Part shown: one piece after another, positions 11,001-24,181 of the stretch
Layout of the letters: each line of letters opens with the position of its first letter
Position numbering within the stretch: the stretch's first letter is position 1
DNA from: Zymoseptoria tritici IPO323
Taxonomy: Eukaryota; Ascomycota; Dothideomycetes; Mycosphaerellales; Mycosphaerellaceae
Length of the DNA: 64,000 bases
NCBI RefSeq assembly: GCF_000219625.1
Contig: NC_018218.1
Location: 62,001 to 126,000, forward strand
Direction of reading: 5' to 3'
The notes under the pieces: generated by a model
What the model was told of the DNA's origin: nothing
Database searches by the model: none
What the model saw: the letters and a program-made list of their open reading frames with translations, nothing else
Made by a program: the position numbers and the translations under genes

Positions 11001-14000
11001 TCTAAAGGGAACATTATAAGCTAGTCTGCGGTAAAGCGAGCGGGTGTTAGCATACGTACCTGCCGGCTAATATAGATAAATATAGTTAGTAGCTGTGCGG
11101 ATTTCCTAGGCATTACAGAGCGGGTACCGATCGAGGTTATAGGAGTTTTTACCTACTTGTCGTTTCTTGTTGTACGGACTGCCCCTTTCCTTCTCGGCTG
11201 ACTATAGACTAGACAGGTGCGGCTTAGATCTATAAACTACGACGACGGGTCCCTCGAGTGCACAATCGCGACACCGGATAGAACAACGATTACCTTTACT
11301 AGAGTTAAGGGATACGGAGATAGGTACGGTCCGACCGAAGCATTTTATACGACTAAGCCTAAGGAGTCGGGAAACGAGTAGGCTGCCGACACCCCGGTAA
11401 CGCGGTAGCATTATTTAACTATCCGGAGGATTACTTACAGTCGTCCGGAACGAGACTGCTAGTCGAAGTCGACCCGAAACCTTTCCTAGACCCTAGGTCT
11501 AGCAAATATTTCCTTAGCACCTAGGATAAAGTAAGGGCTTAGGAGGAGTTCCGGACTATTACCTCGACAAAATACACCCTTAATCCCTCGGATATAGTCT
11601 AGGAAACTACCTTATAAGCTCGAGTAGCGTCGCTGCTTATTAAGTAGGCGGATATTCTCTAGTCAGATTATCTCTAGCGCAAAGTAGAATAGGAGGTAGG
11701 ATCCGCTCCGAATGTATATACTATATACAAACGCAAGGCGGACAAGATCAGGCCCGTTAATAGCAGTATTTACGACACTAGTAGCAAGCCCCCTAGTAGT
11801 ACTTTCAACTAGCGGCAGAGGTGTCTTAAAAATAAGGCTAAACTTATACCGAGCACGCACCCCTAGGACAACAAGTACCTTATCCCTAAGTTTTCCGATA
11901 TCGAGAAGGGTTCGAGACTTACCCCTAAACGTATAAGCAGCTTTAAGACTACGATCGAACTAAAGCCGAAGGAACTCGAGCTTTTTTATGCCTATCTCTT
12001 CCGACGAGAGAAGTCTCTTGCTTAGGATTTCTTATATATCGGTCGCCTTAACGAAGATGTTTCCCTACTAGTAGAGATCCGTACGATTCCGCATAAGGCC
12101 TAGCAGTACAAGAACTTCCCTATCCCCGTAGCCCTCGAGAAGGTAGTAATACAGATAGTTAGTAAGCGAGCCCGTAATAGAGTAATCGAGCTATCCTATA
12201 GTGCATACCGGAACCCCTAGTTTATCGTACAAAAGAAGCTAGACAACCTAAAGCTACTAAAAGCTAAGGATCCTATGCCGGAAGGGGAGCGTATCTAGGA
12301 AAAGAAGGAGGAGAAGAAGTACCGACTTATTAACTTAGCTATAGAAGTAAACCGTGTTACGCTAAGGGATGCTAATATGCTACCGGACGTAGACTCCTTT
12401 TCCGTAGACTTCGTAGGGTGCACTACTACCTCGCTTATAGACCTCTTCTCTAGATACGACCAAATACTCCTAGCCGAGCACTATCGGGACCTTACCTCCT
12501 TTTATATACCGCTTAGGCTATTTAGGCATATAGGGATTCCTATAGGCGGAACGAATTCGGTCGCCTAGTTCCAAAGGATTATAACTACTATCCTCTAGGA
12601 GCATATAAATTACCGAGCTCGCCCCTTTCTAGACGATATTAGAGTTAAAGGTCTACGTACTACGTACGATAACGAGGAAACCGAGCCTAGCATCCGACGT
12701 TAGGTTACTAAACATATTACGAACCTTAACGTAGTCCTTGCCGACATTAAGAGAGCCGGACTTACTATATCAGCTCTTAAGTCGCGATAGTTCTTAATAG
12801 GGGTACTAATTGTCGGGTACGTTTATAATGTGCATAGCCGTTACCCTAATAAAGCACGAGTCGTTAAGATTACCGAGTAGCCTGCTCTAGACAACCCTAA
12901 GGAGGTTCGAGTATTCCTAGGCGTAGTCGTATACTTCCGCATCTAGATTAAGAAGTATGTATAGGTATTAGCTCCGCTATACAATCTACTAAAGCCTAAT
13001 ATGTGCTAGTGTTAGATTGCCGAGTATAACACATCGATAGAGAAATTAAAGAGGGCTCTCGTTACTATACCGGCTCTTAAGACTATAGACTACGTTTCGG
13101 GAGGACAGATTATCCTTGCTATTAATACATCCGGGGATGGGTTCGGAGTAGTCCTTATACAACGAGATGTCGACAACTATAAGATAAGACACCTATCTCG
13201 GTATAAAAGTAGCATCTAGAAGCCGAACAAGCAAAAGTTCGATGCTAGGAAACTTAAGTATCTCGGTGTTTTGAAGGCATTAAAAAAGCTAAAGCACTAT
13301 CTCTATAGTGTTTACTTCCTGCTTAAGCTAGATGCGAATACTCTAGTCTATTAGTTAAACCGACTACCGACCGACTTGCCTAACGTAGTAATAACAAGGT
13401 AGCTTTTATAGATACGACTATTTAATTTCGATATAAAGTATATTCCCGGCCGACTATATAGTACTATAGATGCGCTGTCTCGACGACTGCGTACTTAGTC
13501 CGATAACATCGACGAGGAGCATAAGCAGGACTACGAAGAAATAATTAATAGTATACTATATATAGTGTACGCGAATCGTGTCGAGGCCGAAGAGATTACC
13601 CCTGCTCTAGAAGAGGAACTTGTTCGGAATAGCATTAACGGCTTCCTCTCGGACTTCTACCGCGATATAATATACTACCTCCTAACCCTTCGACGACCGG
13701 TAGGAGTAAATAGGAACAGCTGGTATGCCTTTAAGAAATAGGCATCTCGCTACCTAGTTAGGGAGCGCTGCCTGTAGTATTAGAAAAGAATTAATAAGCC
13801 GCTGTATAGAGTTATCGATAAGGAGTCTAAGCAGAAGTCGATTATCCGTACCCTCTATAGGGACCCTACCTCCGGCCACAGAGGGCGTAAAGGGACCTAT
13901 ATAAAGATCGCTTGTCGGTATTACTAGTAGGGACTATATAAGCAGGTCCGAGATTTCGTCGGAAAGTGCCCCGAGTGTCTTCTTTAGTCGTCCGGACTAG

Positions 14001-15010
14001 CGAGTATGTTAGAACTATACCTAAGATACAACAGCTATGTTAGCGAGTCGTAGTATGTAGACGTCGTTTATGTCGATAGCTCCGGAAGCATTATTATAGC
14101 TAGGGAGTCTCTCTCTAGATAGCCGGAAGGAAGGATTGTAAACAAGGGACAGAATTAAGGTATAAGCTTAAAGTAGGTCGCGAAGTTTCTTTTTAAGGAC
14201 GTCTTCTTACGCACTAGAGCCTATAACCGGATCTTCTTTAATAGAGGGCCTGAGAACTACGGCGATGTGCCTAAACTACTAGCTTAAATAGATACAAACC
14301 TTAGTCGTATATCCGCCTACTACCCTAAAGCGAACGGTCTAGTCGAGCGTAGACATCCTAACATCCTAGACGTCCTCTTAAAGTGCACGTAGGGCAAGCT
14401 AAAGGGCTGGAGATCCTTTTTCTACGTAGCACTATAGGCAGACCGCACTACTGTTCGCAGGTCTACGGGATATACGCTAGCAAGTCTTTTCTATGCATTT
14501 AATGTCGTCCTACCTATTAAGCTACGGTACGACACTTGGAAAACGATTAACTAGAAGACGGTTCGTACGACCGAAGACTTGCTAGCTGCTCGAGTAAGGC
14601 AGATCTTCTGCTCTAAGAAGGATGTTAGAGAAGTTACTACCCTGTAGCGCAGGCTACGAGATGCCTAGAAGGAGTACTAGGATATAAACTATAATGTCGA
14701 CAACAAGCCGCTTAAGAAGGGGCAGCTCGTGCTGTTAAAAAGAGGCGAGCGAAAGTCTACCTACGAGAAGCTGTCCTTTCGATAGAAGGGGCCCTACCGA
14801 GTAACAAGTATAAGCCTAGACACCGGTACCTATAAGATTATAGAGCTAGACGAGGTAGAGCTCTAAGGCACATAGTCTAGGGACATGCTTCGGGTAGTCC
14901 CTATAGACTACCTCGAGCATATTAATAAGCTCGAAGAGCTAACACGCGGGGACTTAAACCCTAAATAGCTTAGAAGTGTCAAGAGTAAGGATAAAGAGCC
15001 GGCATTACCT
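8037..15010 (+). mobile_element. Ty3/gypsy retrotransposon, RIP-degraded gag-pol
   Basis: Gag begins at 8037 and stays open for 188 codons; further blocks are separated by TAG stops. A CCHC-type knuckle at 9489-9530 reads C-x2-C-x4-Y-x4-C, so its histidine is a tyrosine, as a CAC-to-TAC RIP change would give. A protease-like block (~10,985-11,030) has INEG where D-x-G is expected. Reverse transcriptase (~12,180-12,650) carries FLDD in place of YxDD. RNase H-like sequence (~13,100-13,350) is followed by an integrase with a zinc-binding region and core (~13,850-14,600). No chromodomain was seen. Gag and pol are in different frames. No convincing LTR pair was found; limits are those of the coding remnant. 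Confidence 0.75.
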
Positions 15011-15157
15011 TAGGGCGACGACCCTGCCGCTAAACAGTACAGAGAACCGGCTCCCGGACCTCCGAGCATCGTGTAGGGGGTAAGGGAATCCTCGCTGTCC
15101 CCGGAAGAACGATTATAGTACCTAAGAATCTAAGTACGGCTATAATTCGCATTAAAA

Positions 15158-15444
15158 TGTTTCCTAGACTAATAGTCTGGCAAACATAGCGACGTATGCT
15201 CTCGGCTTATTATAGTTGTTTTCTAGACCGGTAGTCTAGCAAAGGCTCTGCTCGCTCTCTCGGGCAAACATTATTATTACCTAAAGAGACATACACATTT
15301 CTTTGTATTAAAGGGAGCTCTTTTCGCCTACAACAAGACTCCCCTAGCACGACCTTATCTCCGTCCTCGCCGCCGCTAAGGCTAGTGCTGCCGGATAGGC
15401 CTAGTTATTTGCCAGACCATTTAGAAAAAGGGGTCTAGTAAACA
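15158..15444. repeat. Three hairpin motifs downstream of gypsy pol
   Basis: Inverted repeats at 15,158-15,186 (arms TGTTTCCTAGAC / GTCTGGCAAACA), 15,217-15,244 and 15,408-15,444 (ending GGTCTAGTAAACA) match those upstream of gag. A related form, CCAGACCCTTGGTCTGGCAAAG, split over 21,478-21,499, occurs inside the young LTR element, so the motif is not confined to this gypsy element. Confidence 0.55.
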
Positions 15445-15668
15445 TTTGCGAAGGATAGGACATTGCCTAAGTGTCTCTGCTAGCTACGACTGATCTACTA
15501 TTGTTCAGAGCGTACTAAATATACGTTCTCTACCCTAAAGGGGAGGGAGTTACAATTTACGAGGCTTAGTCGCCCTTTCGGACATTTAGGGGCTAGGCTG
15601 CCTTTTTCTAGACAATCATGCACATTCTGCTACAATTACGAGACTGCTAATGCGAGCACCTGCGTGCG

Positions 15669-15858
15669 CAACAATTACCGACGTAACAATTACCGACACA
15701 ACAATTACCGACGTAACAATTACAGGCCTTTCCTAACAATCACGAGCTCTTTTACCGATACAACATTTACCGACGCAACAATTACAGGCCTTTCCTAACA
15801 ATTACGACCTCTTCTAACAATTACGAGCATAAGTACGCACACAATTTACGAACAAGTA
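15669..15858. repeat. Interrupted tandem array of AACAATTAC
   Basis: AACAATTAC or a close variant recurs about ten times with spacers of 5-15 bp, often followed by CGACG or AGGCC. It is non-coding and lies in the stretch 15,445-16,070, where nothing else was recognised. Confidence 0.8.
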
Positions 15859-16070
15859 AGGGACCCGCTTTCTACCTGCTCGCCCTACTTAACAGCCTTA
15901 ATCTTCTCTATACCTCCGACTTCCCTACAACATCTACTATATCTTCTTTCTTTCCTATCTCCTTACACCTCCCCTAACGACTCCTTTTCCTCCTAGACGA
16001 ACCTTATCTACGTCCTCGCAGACCTTCGACCTAATTAAACATCCTCCACGAGCCCCCCCTCGACACACTT

Positions 16071-16156
16071 ACTAACCGAGCGCATTAGCGCAAAACAACA
16101 TATATACTAACCGAGCGCATTAGCGCAAAACAACATATATACCAACCGAGCGCATT
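16071..16156. repeat. 35 bp tandem repeat, 2.4 copies
   Basis: A 35 bp unit starting actaaccgagcgcattagcg occupies 16,071-16,105 and 16,106-16,140, followed by a partial copy. The same unit resumes at 25,481 after the LINE, so the LINE inserted into this array. The array therefore belongs to the element carrying the ORF at 25,618. Confidence 0.85.
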
Positions 16157-17109
16157 CATCGACATCCGCACTTCCATTGCACACCCAATATTGACCCGAT
16201 TATCACCAAACACGTACTATTCGAAAGCCCTTATTAAGGCCGTTCTAACGAACCCGCATTTACCCCGCTGCCCTTAAAACCTACGCCGCTACTAGAGTTT
16301 AAAGATTCACCTTGTTGCCCCCTTTAGGGTGCAAATTTGAACCTAAACTCCGGGATTTGGCCCCCACCTCCGAAACCTTATTCCGACCTTACCTCCCCTA
16401 TACTCGAAATATTCCCTGTTTAGGGCATTGTATAAGGAAGGTTCACAACCTGTACTACAACACTTTAACACACTACAATACAACTAATACGCCGCCGATT
16501 CGGACGCCGTGTAGCCCGTTTAAAAGCCCTCGACGAGAGCTTTTATTCTAGCTATTAAACGCCTAATTTAGTCGAATTTTAAAAGAGCTAAAGGCTAAAC
16601 AAGAGCAGTGTTCCTAGGATATACAAACATATATATACACTTAGTTCTCTCTACACTAGAGTTACCTGTTGTCCTACGCCGCCGAGAGAGGAAGCTAAAG
16701 GAGCAGTGTAGTTTAGTAAGGACGAATTTGCACCTCTAGGGATTAGAGTAGTAGTACTAGCTGTATAGCTAGATACTCTATATAGAGTATAGGCCTACCT
16801 TTCCCTAGAGACAAAGGTTGTCCCGAACCTACTACGGCTACCCGCAGAACGCCTCTAAAGCCTGCTATAAAGACGTACGTTGCTACAGGCTAGAGTACTT
16901 CCTAGAAGCAGAGGTATATTTATATATCTCTTCTCTCCTCTTTAAAGTATACCTTCTCCTATACTACTTTGTATAGTAGGGAGAAGAGTGCCCTAGTGTC
17001 GCAAGTAGGCTAGGACCCGAACGCGATTGGAAATAGAGACGAATAAGCAGCCCTCTCGGCGTAAGACTGCTAAGCCTCTTTTTAAATAACAAACAACAAT
17101 AACAAGACA

Positions 17110-18290
17110 ATGTCTACTGAGACGGAAATGACAGACGCAAGCTCAGCCCCTTAGACTCTAAAAGCTACGGCTAGAGGGGACGAGGAAGTTACGTTTAAGT
17201 CTCTTAAAACCCTGCCGTTGCCGAAGGAACTACTAAAAAGAACCGGCATTCCTTTCCTACCTAGGAAAAGGCAAAACCCCTTCGAATTTAGTAGCTCCCC
17301 GACTCGTAGCCCTTCTCTCGGAAAGAAATAAATACTCTCTTGTACGCCCGCGAACGAGAAGATCCTATAAGCCCGACAGCTACTAGTCGAAGCAGTAGGG
17401 GATCTAGGCGGGTTTCTAGAAGAACAAACCTAGGTTCTCGACCTTCTCGAAGTCTTTCGGCACTTTACCGAGCATACAGACTTTAGGATAACGTCCTAAA
17501 TCCTTGTAAAGTAAGTCTCGAACCTAGAAACGACAACAAAGAAACTAGTAGCATAGGCGAAGAAGCCTACTTTCGTAGACGTTGTTAAGGGAGATAGCGG
17601 ATCCGCTACCTCTACCTCTACCTCCTCGATAACAAAGACAATACAACAACAATAATAATAATAACAATAGTAGACGACCGTCTCCCGGAGGGCTAGTAAG
17701 CCGAAAGAACAAGTAGAACCGATGCCTCTTATCCTTGTACTAAAGGATAAAGAGAAGGAACTCGACTAGATCGCAACCCGGGACAAAATTAACGACGCTC
17801 TTAAAGGCGAAGACTAAGAGCTAGCTGTCCTTGCGATAAAGAAATTAGTTCGGGGTGACATTGTCCTAAACTTTGTAACAGAGAAAGCCCGCTAACGAAC
17901 GATCGATAGCCTTACTAAGGTTACCGATATCGTAGGCAAGGCATAGGTAATAGAGGACTCTCTCTAGTATAAGGTCGTAGTCTACGGCGTCTCGACCGCG
18001 AACTTTAACACGCTAACGGGCCTATAGGATATTTAACGAGAAATTAAGACCTTTAATAGAGGTCTTAAACTCGTAGGCACCCCGATTTAGCTAACAAACG
18101 AAGAGAGAAGAAGGACTCTTACTAGGGCGACAGTTCTAGTAGGTTTTGCTACCGAGGAGGAGGCAAAAAGGGCTATTTAAAACCGTCTATACGTAGGCGC
18201 GGACAGCCTAAGAGTCGAGAAGGCGAAGGATCGTATACAACAGAAAGGGAGGCCCCTAGAACGTTCTATATGTTAGAACACTCTCTACGG
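17110..18290 (+). pseudogene. LINE ORF1 (nucleic-acid-binding protein), RIP-degraded
   Basis: The frame starts at the ATG at 17,110 and runs about 390 codons with TAG/TAA interruptions, including a run of CAA-derived triplets near 17,640-17,670. It overlaps the start of ORF2, as is common in Tad-type LINEs. By position it should encode the RNA-binding partner of the reverse transcriptase, but no zinc knuckle can be pointed to, so the assignment rests on context. Confidence 0.6.
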
Positions 18291-20940
18291 ATTTTCTACG
18301 TTAATCTTAACCGATCTATCGAGGCTATAGAGTCTACCTTAGACGTTGCGGTTAAGTAGAAAGCCGACCTTCTACTAGTCTAGGAACCGTGGACTATAGA
18401 AGACCCGATAATAGGCTACAAAGAGACAAGATCTATCGCATACCGGGATTATAACGAGCTATTCCTAACGACTACGGATTCGACGATCCGGCCAAGAACA
18501 ATGCTATATATTAGCACAAGACTTAACGTTAATATCTCTCCGATTTTATTAGACGACAGCGACATACTTTCCTTTGTTATTTTAGACAAGAAGGGCAACA
18601 AGATCTAGATAGTTAATCTCTACAACGAGAAGGACCTTCGGGATACCGAGAACCCGCAAAACCGACGAACGATAGAGAGAAGCCTCTACTCTCTACGCAA
18701 CACGTTCCTTCCAAACACTCTACTAGTAGGAGACTTTAACCTTAGACACCCGTCCTAGGATCCGAGGGGAAAGGATACTACTAGTGCCCGCGAATTTATA
18801 GAGTGGATAGAAGACTAGGGCTTTACTCTATATAATACGATAGGTGTCGGGACCTTCTATAGGCCGCACCTAGACGCAGAGTCGGTCCTAGACCTTACGT
18901 TTATAAGAGGATCCTTATCTACGAAAGAAATCGACTAGAGAACGATTCCGACAGGCTCAGACTATAAGGCTATATCTATAGACCTTATTAGCGCGCAAGA
19001 TCGAGCCTAATAGAAGAGAGTAGTTCTAGATATAGCTTCCGCGGATTAGGAACTGTTTACAGATCTCCTAATAAGCAAGGCGACGTCTATTAACTATACG
19101 AACTCCCTCGACGACATCGTAGACTCCTTTACCTCGTATATTACCGAATCGATGCGGGGAGCAATCCTAGAGAAAGTAGTATACGCCTACGCAAAACCTT
19201 AGTGGAATAGAGAGCTACGTACGCTACGCTGTACAATGTCTAGAACATATAGATAGACCTTTACCTACGGACGTACGCCGACGCTAGACGAGAAAGAGGC
19301 GTATACGAAAGCGAGAAACGAGTACTTCCAAGCTATTAAAACAGCTAAGAAGAACTACTAGAACGCTTTCCTCAAAAAAGAAGACTCGAAATCTATCTTT
19401 AAAGCTATGTCCTATACTAGGAATAGCAGCCGAAGATAGATACCTACGATAAACAACGAAGATTCTTTTGAGGGGAAATGTAAGGCCTTCTCCGAAGCCT
19501 TATTTCCGCGCCCTCCTGCCAAGGAACCTCTACCTAGCTGTTAGGAAGCGTATACAGCCGGGGATTAGGGCTAGACTACGCTAACCGAAGAGGAACTCGC
19601 TGCCGCCTATAGTACGAAGATAGTAAAAGGAAAAACGCCGGGCCTAGACGGTATTACGTAAGCTATTATTAGTAAAGCGTACGGCGCTATTCCTATTACC
19701 TTTCTACGTATATATAGTAGGCTACTCGACGAAGGACACTACCCCCGATGCTAGAAAGTTGCGACAGGCGTAGTTCTAGCAAAGCCGGGAAAACCAGACT
19801 ATTCGGTCCCTAAGGCCTACCAAGTTATCTCTCTTCTAAACTGTCTTAGTAAGATTAGCGAGAGAATACTCGCAAAACGCCTAGGGATTATCGTAGAGAC
19901 GAAGCCCCTTCTACACGACTCGCAGTTAGGAGGGCGAAAGAAGAAATCGGCTATCGATACGGTGCTTCTCTTAACAAACGAAATCGAGGAGAATCGAAGA
20001 AAGAAAAAGAAGACTTCGGTTATCTTCCTTAACATAAGAGGAGCATACGACTACGTTACAAAGAACCGACTGTTAAGAATAATAATCTAGTTAAGGCTTC
20101 CGCATAGCCTTATACGTTAGGTTCAGTCGTTTATAAGTAATAGACGCCTACGAATAGCATTTAACGGACAGATATAGGAATTCTAGGACGTAGAGATTAG
20201 CATTCCGTAAGGCAGCCCGATATCTCCTATCCTCTTTCTTATCTATACGCGCGACATATTCTTCTCGCTATAAGGAGTTACTCTTAGTTCCTACGTCGAC
20301 GACATTAGACTATCTACCTCGTCTACGTCCCTTAAGAAGAACTCTAAGGTACTAGAACGTAAGGCAAGAAGGCTAATAGACCTAGGAAAGAAGAACTCGA
20401 TTGCTTTCGACCTAGCAAAGATAGACCTAGTATACTTCTTAAAAGGGAAAGGGTCCGATTGCCCGGTAATTCTTCTAAACGGCGATATTGTTCGCCCGGC
20501 AAAGAAAGCGATAAGGTAGCTTAGGATTTAGCTAGACGCCGGTCTTACCTTTAAGGAGCACATTGCAATAAGATCGGCACAAGCACAAGCGGCATTCTAT
20601 CGATTAGAAAGACTAGCAAATACCGAACGCGGTCTATCTTCTATATCGTTAAGAAAGATCTACCTAGCCTGCGTTACTACAATAGCAGACTACGGGGCCC
20701 CGGTTTGGTAGCGGTCGAAAAAGAGCATAAAACCTCTAGTATCTCTACAAAGTAAAGCTTGTAGAAAGATCCTAGGCGTTTTCCGTACCGCCCTAAACGT
20801 CCTGTCCGAAGTAGAGTCAAATCTCTTCCCCCCGGATCTACGCCTAGAGAGATAGTTAATTTTATACTCTCTACGCGTAGCAAAGCTACCCGAAAACTAC
20901 CCTGTAAGACTTGCTATCTAAAGCGCGCCTTCGGATACGC

Positions 20941-21143
20941 TATCGGCGGGGAACATCTTGTGTTCCTGTCGCGCCTTGTGCGAGTAGTAGTAGTGCGCAA
21001 CGAGTGTGTATATACCGGATATACGTAGAAGTAGAGGCTGCAAAGGTTGTCTAGCTAAGGAAGAAGAAGGATAAGGAAAGGACGCCGCTATCTATATTGT
21101 CGGTTCCCGGGATATAGCCGTAGGTGCATGTTTCCCTACTACA
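20941..21143 (-). repeat. LTR (left copy, 203 bp) of the young element
   Basis: Plus-strand ends are tatcggcggggaacatc...ccctactaca. It is identical to the right copy except one base. In element sense this is the 3' LTR, preceded by the purine tract at 21,144-21,156. Confidence 0.85.
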
Positions 21144-21528
21144 TCCCTCCCCCGCTTAGGTGTCTACTCCGTAGACGCCAAATAGTCGAAGGGCAAGTCG
21201 GTAGCGCGGCGGCGAAATGCGTCGAATCGAACTCGAACTCGGTGTGCGGGCATTTGGTATAGCGGTCGGTGCACCGGTAGAATGGTGCAGCGGTAGGGCG
21301 TCTAAATCCGGGGCAGAAGTAGAAGTAGGCACGACGGCGCAGATCTGAGACTTCTGCAAACGACTCGCACAGAAGCTGAAAGTGTAGAATCCGGTGTCAA
21401 ACAGCCGGCCAATCAGAGCGCAGAGAATACCCTGAAGTTTTATGCAGTGCTGTGCGAAATGCGTGTGTGCGTGGTTTTCCAGACCCTTGGTCTGGCAAAG
21501 GGAAATGTGTGTGTGCGACGAGGATAAC

Positions 21529-21606
21529 AGGTAGCCAGATGCTGCAAGTGGCCAGATGCTGCGACAGGTGGCCAGATGCGACAGGTGGCCAAATGCGATA
21601 GGTACA
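21529..21606. repeat. 17-19 bp tandem repeat (gtggccagatgcgaca)
   Basis: Four copies of a ggtggccagatgc(tg)cgaca-like unit in the interior of the young LTR element. Non-coding. Confidence 0.85.
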
Positions 21607-21872
21607 GTCACCTCCTGCAGCCGCTCGTTTCTCCACTTCCACCCTTGTCACGTGCAAGGGCCCTTGACTATCATTCACTGACACGGGCCGCAATACGAGG
21701 CTGTACGAGATTAAGCGAGCCAATGAGCGCGTGTTATTTGACCTCATCTATGATTACAAAGCAAATTCAGGAAAGACTGGACGGCTGAGAATTCAGCTCA
21801 ACTTCGAACACTCACAACACTACAACCACTATTACTACTATCACGAAACCATTCCCATTCGAATCAGCGGCA

Positions 21873-23264
21873 TCAATAGCCCGTGTGGCGACCCTCACGA
21901 GCGATCACCTTCTCGCAACGCGTTCTGAACGAGCCCGTCATTCGACTAATCTCAGCCGCAGTCACCGCATCCCACACCTCTTGAATCTGCTGTCTAAGCA
22001 CCACAGTCGACGACGGCAATGGATAGTTGTGGTTGAGGCGCCATTTCAGCAAGGCCCACAGGTTCTTAATTGGATTAAGGTCTGGGGAGTTCGCTGGCCA
22101 CATGTCAAGAGCATGAGGAATTCCGAGGATATCCAGCTAGCCACGGAACGCAGCTGCTTTGTGAACAGCCGCGCCATCAAGGCAGAGCATTGGCAATGGT
22201 GCAGCAGGCACTTGCGCTTCTTCAACGAGGTCGTCGACAGGTGTAGGAGTTCCAGGTGTTGTTTGACGAGGTGGTGAATAAGAGAAGCGTCCTTCGTCGA
22301 CAAACCAGTCATTGCGGAAGCCAGCAGCTAATTCCTCAGCCTCCGAGTCCACGATCTCACGCCAGAAACGATGCAGCTCTGGCAACACATGCTCGGCCAT
22401 GCCAGCGGCGGTGATGTTGCCCTATGCTAGCTCCCAGAAAACGATCCTTGACTTCTTGGTGCCGCTAATTAGTGCGAAGACGAACTGGCTCTTGATGCGG
22501 CGATATCGTGGTCTAAGGCAGTCTAGATCGAACGCCTTATTAGCACGACGAATGACGAGCACCTTGCTGCTGCCACCCTTGCTAAAGGCAGCTCCATCGC
22601 CAAACAAGAAGGTGCGGTTGTTGTCGAGATGATCTAGACACCACTGGCCAAACTGAGGTCTCAAGTCGAGGCCATTAGCGTTAAGGAACGGTGCTCGGCG
22701 AGCCACACGCTTCCAGTATCTACGCTCATTAAGTCTGCGTCGAATAGTGTTAACAGAGCATAGCAGCTGAAGCCTCTCTTTAATCTGCTGGTAGGTTGCT
22801 CGACGACCTTCCACACCGCTAGTGACGTAGTCCACGATCCTGTTGGCGATGGGGGTGCCGAACTGACGCAGTCCATGGAGTCCACGACGAGCTGGTATTG
22901 CTGCCTCGGCGGCAATAGTTTGAACAGTGCTATATGGCTCACCAAGAGCGGCAGCAATGCGATGCAACGTCCAGCCGGCAACGCGTTTGAGGGTCTTGAT
23001 TCGAGTGCGAATGGCGTACGGAAGGAGTCCACGACCGCGCGGCTCGTCGTCGTCGTCTACCACCTCCGGCTCGAAGAACGAACGCTAAGGAGTTACTGGC
23101 TCTGTATCCGGAGCTGGCCATGGCAACGTGCGTGGACCAACCATGCCATTGGCAAGCACTGGACAATGACCAACACGACGAGGTGGAAGGGGGTGGACTG
23201 CCGGTGCGAAGGCGTCGGAGCTGCTAGAGCTTAAGAACGAGCGGTTTGGATTGACGTACGGCAT
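21873..23264 (-). pseudogene. Tc1/mariner-type transposase with three stops
   Basis: A single minus-strand frame from the ATG at 23,264 to the stop at 21,873 would give 463 codons and contains three in-frame stops (near 23,085, at 22,424 and near 22,137), at least the latter two TAG. The N-terminal half holds helix-turn-helix DNA-binding segments (RIKTLKRVAGWTLHRIAAAL and a second one). The catalytic half has FGDGAAF, LCLDGAAVHKA and SPDLNPIKNLW, the usual order of the three acidic positions of Tc1-like DDE enzymes. The last block is normally DLNPIENLW; the E is K here, as a G-to-A change would produce. Imperfect inverted repeats gagaattcagctcaac (~21,788) and its partner near 23,380 may be the element ends. 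Inactive as it stands. Confidence 0.78.
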
Positions 23265-23642
23265 AGTAACAACGAAGACAATGGAAGGGATGGATACACT
23301 GCTCTACACCAATTCTGCGCCCTATATATATGCTACCAGCCCAGTACCTGTCGCCCTTAGTGCAGCAGCGCAGTGGAGCTGAATCTCCGTGATCTCCGTG
23401 GAAGCGCTGTTAAAACGCTCTTAAAACTGACAGCTCTACAACAACACCAGCGAATTCGCCTTATATATAACAGATCACACACGCCATTGAACAGCGACAT
23501 AAAGCTATTAAGCTAAACACCAGCTACTGCACACCAAGGTGAGGTAAATGCTATCGCTCTGCGCACTAACCTTCCGATATCTAGCATGTTGGTGATTACT
23601 GCAGAAGCGAGTGTTTAAGAGCCTTGCAACCGCTTAACCGAG

Positions 23643-23722
23643 CTATGGCACCATGTCGGTGACCATGGCACCATGTCGGTGACTATGGCACCATGCCGGC
23701 TGAGGCTGGCACTATGCCGGTC
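23643..23722. repeat. 20 bp tandem repeat (tatggcaccatgtcggtgac)
   Basis: Three to four copies of a 20 bp unit, the last ones degenerate, in the interior of the young LTR element. Non-coding. Confidence 0.85.
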
Positions 23723-24181
23723 AATTACACCTCCCTTGTAGCCACTATGCACCGTGTTAACCGACAACATAACCACCAATCGATTCGACAACGAGCCCTT
23801 GCAACAGCGGCCAAAGGAGGTTAGTAACGAGCGGCTGTGGCAATGGACTGTAGTGCGATGCGACAGGTGGTGCGATGTAAGATTGCGACCGGTGCGATGC
23901 AAGGGTGTCGTCGACAAGGGCCAGTTTCTCGGGGTTTTTAGCATGCCCACGCTCGATTTTCAGTACTAACTGCGTTGTCTATGTGATTGTGAGATCCGGT
24001 GTGTTTCTGTCTTGTACTTGGGGAGCTATGCTGCGAGTGAACATGCGCTCAAATTGTTGCGAGCTATGCTACGTGTGAACATGCGCTCGGTGTGCTGTAT
24101 TCCGCTCTTTGTGTGGACTCGTATCGGTAGACTTGGCGATAGACTTGAATATCGAGGTAGGCGTGCGTGCAAAGGTAAGAG

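Noticed and set aside
7719..15444. Hairpin-bounded segments 7719-8022 and 15,158-15,444 as an LTR pair
   Set aside because: Ends look alike (TGTTT...AAAC), but the interiors show no similarity and the flanks give no target duplication.
21156..21747. Minus-strand frames of 151 and 116 codons inside the young LTR element
   Set aside because: They overlap in different phases over the 17-19 bp tandem array and LTR-adjacent sequence, with no family resemblance.
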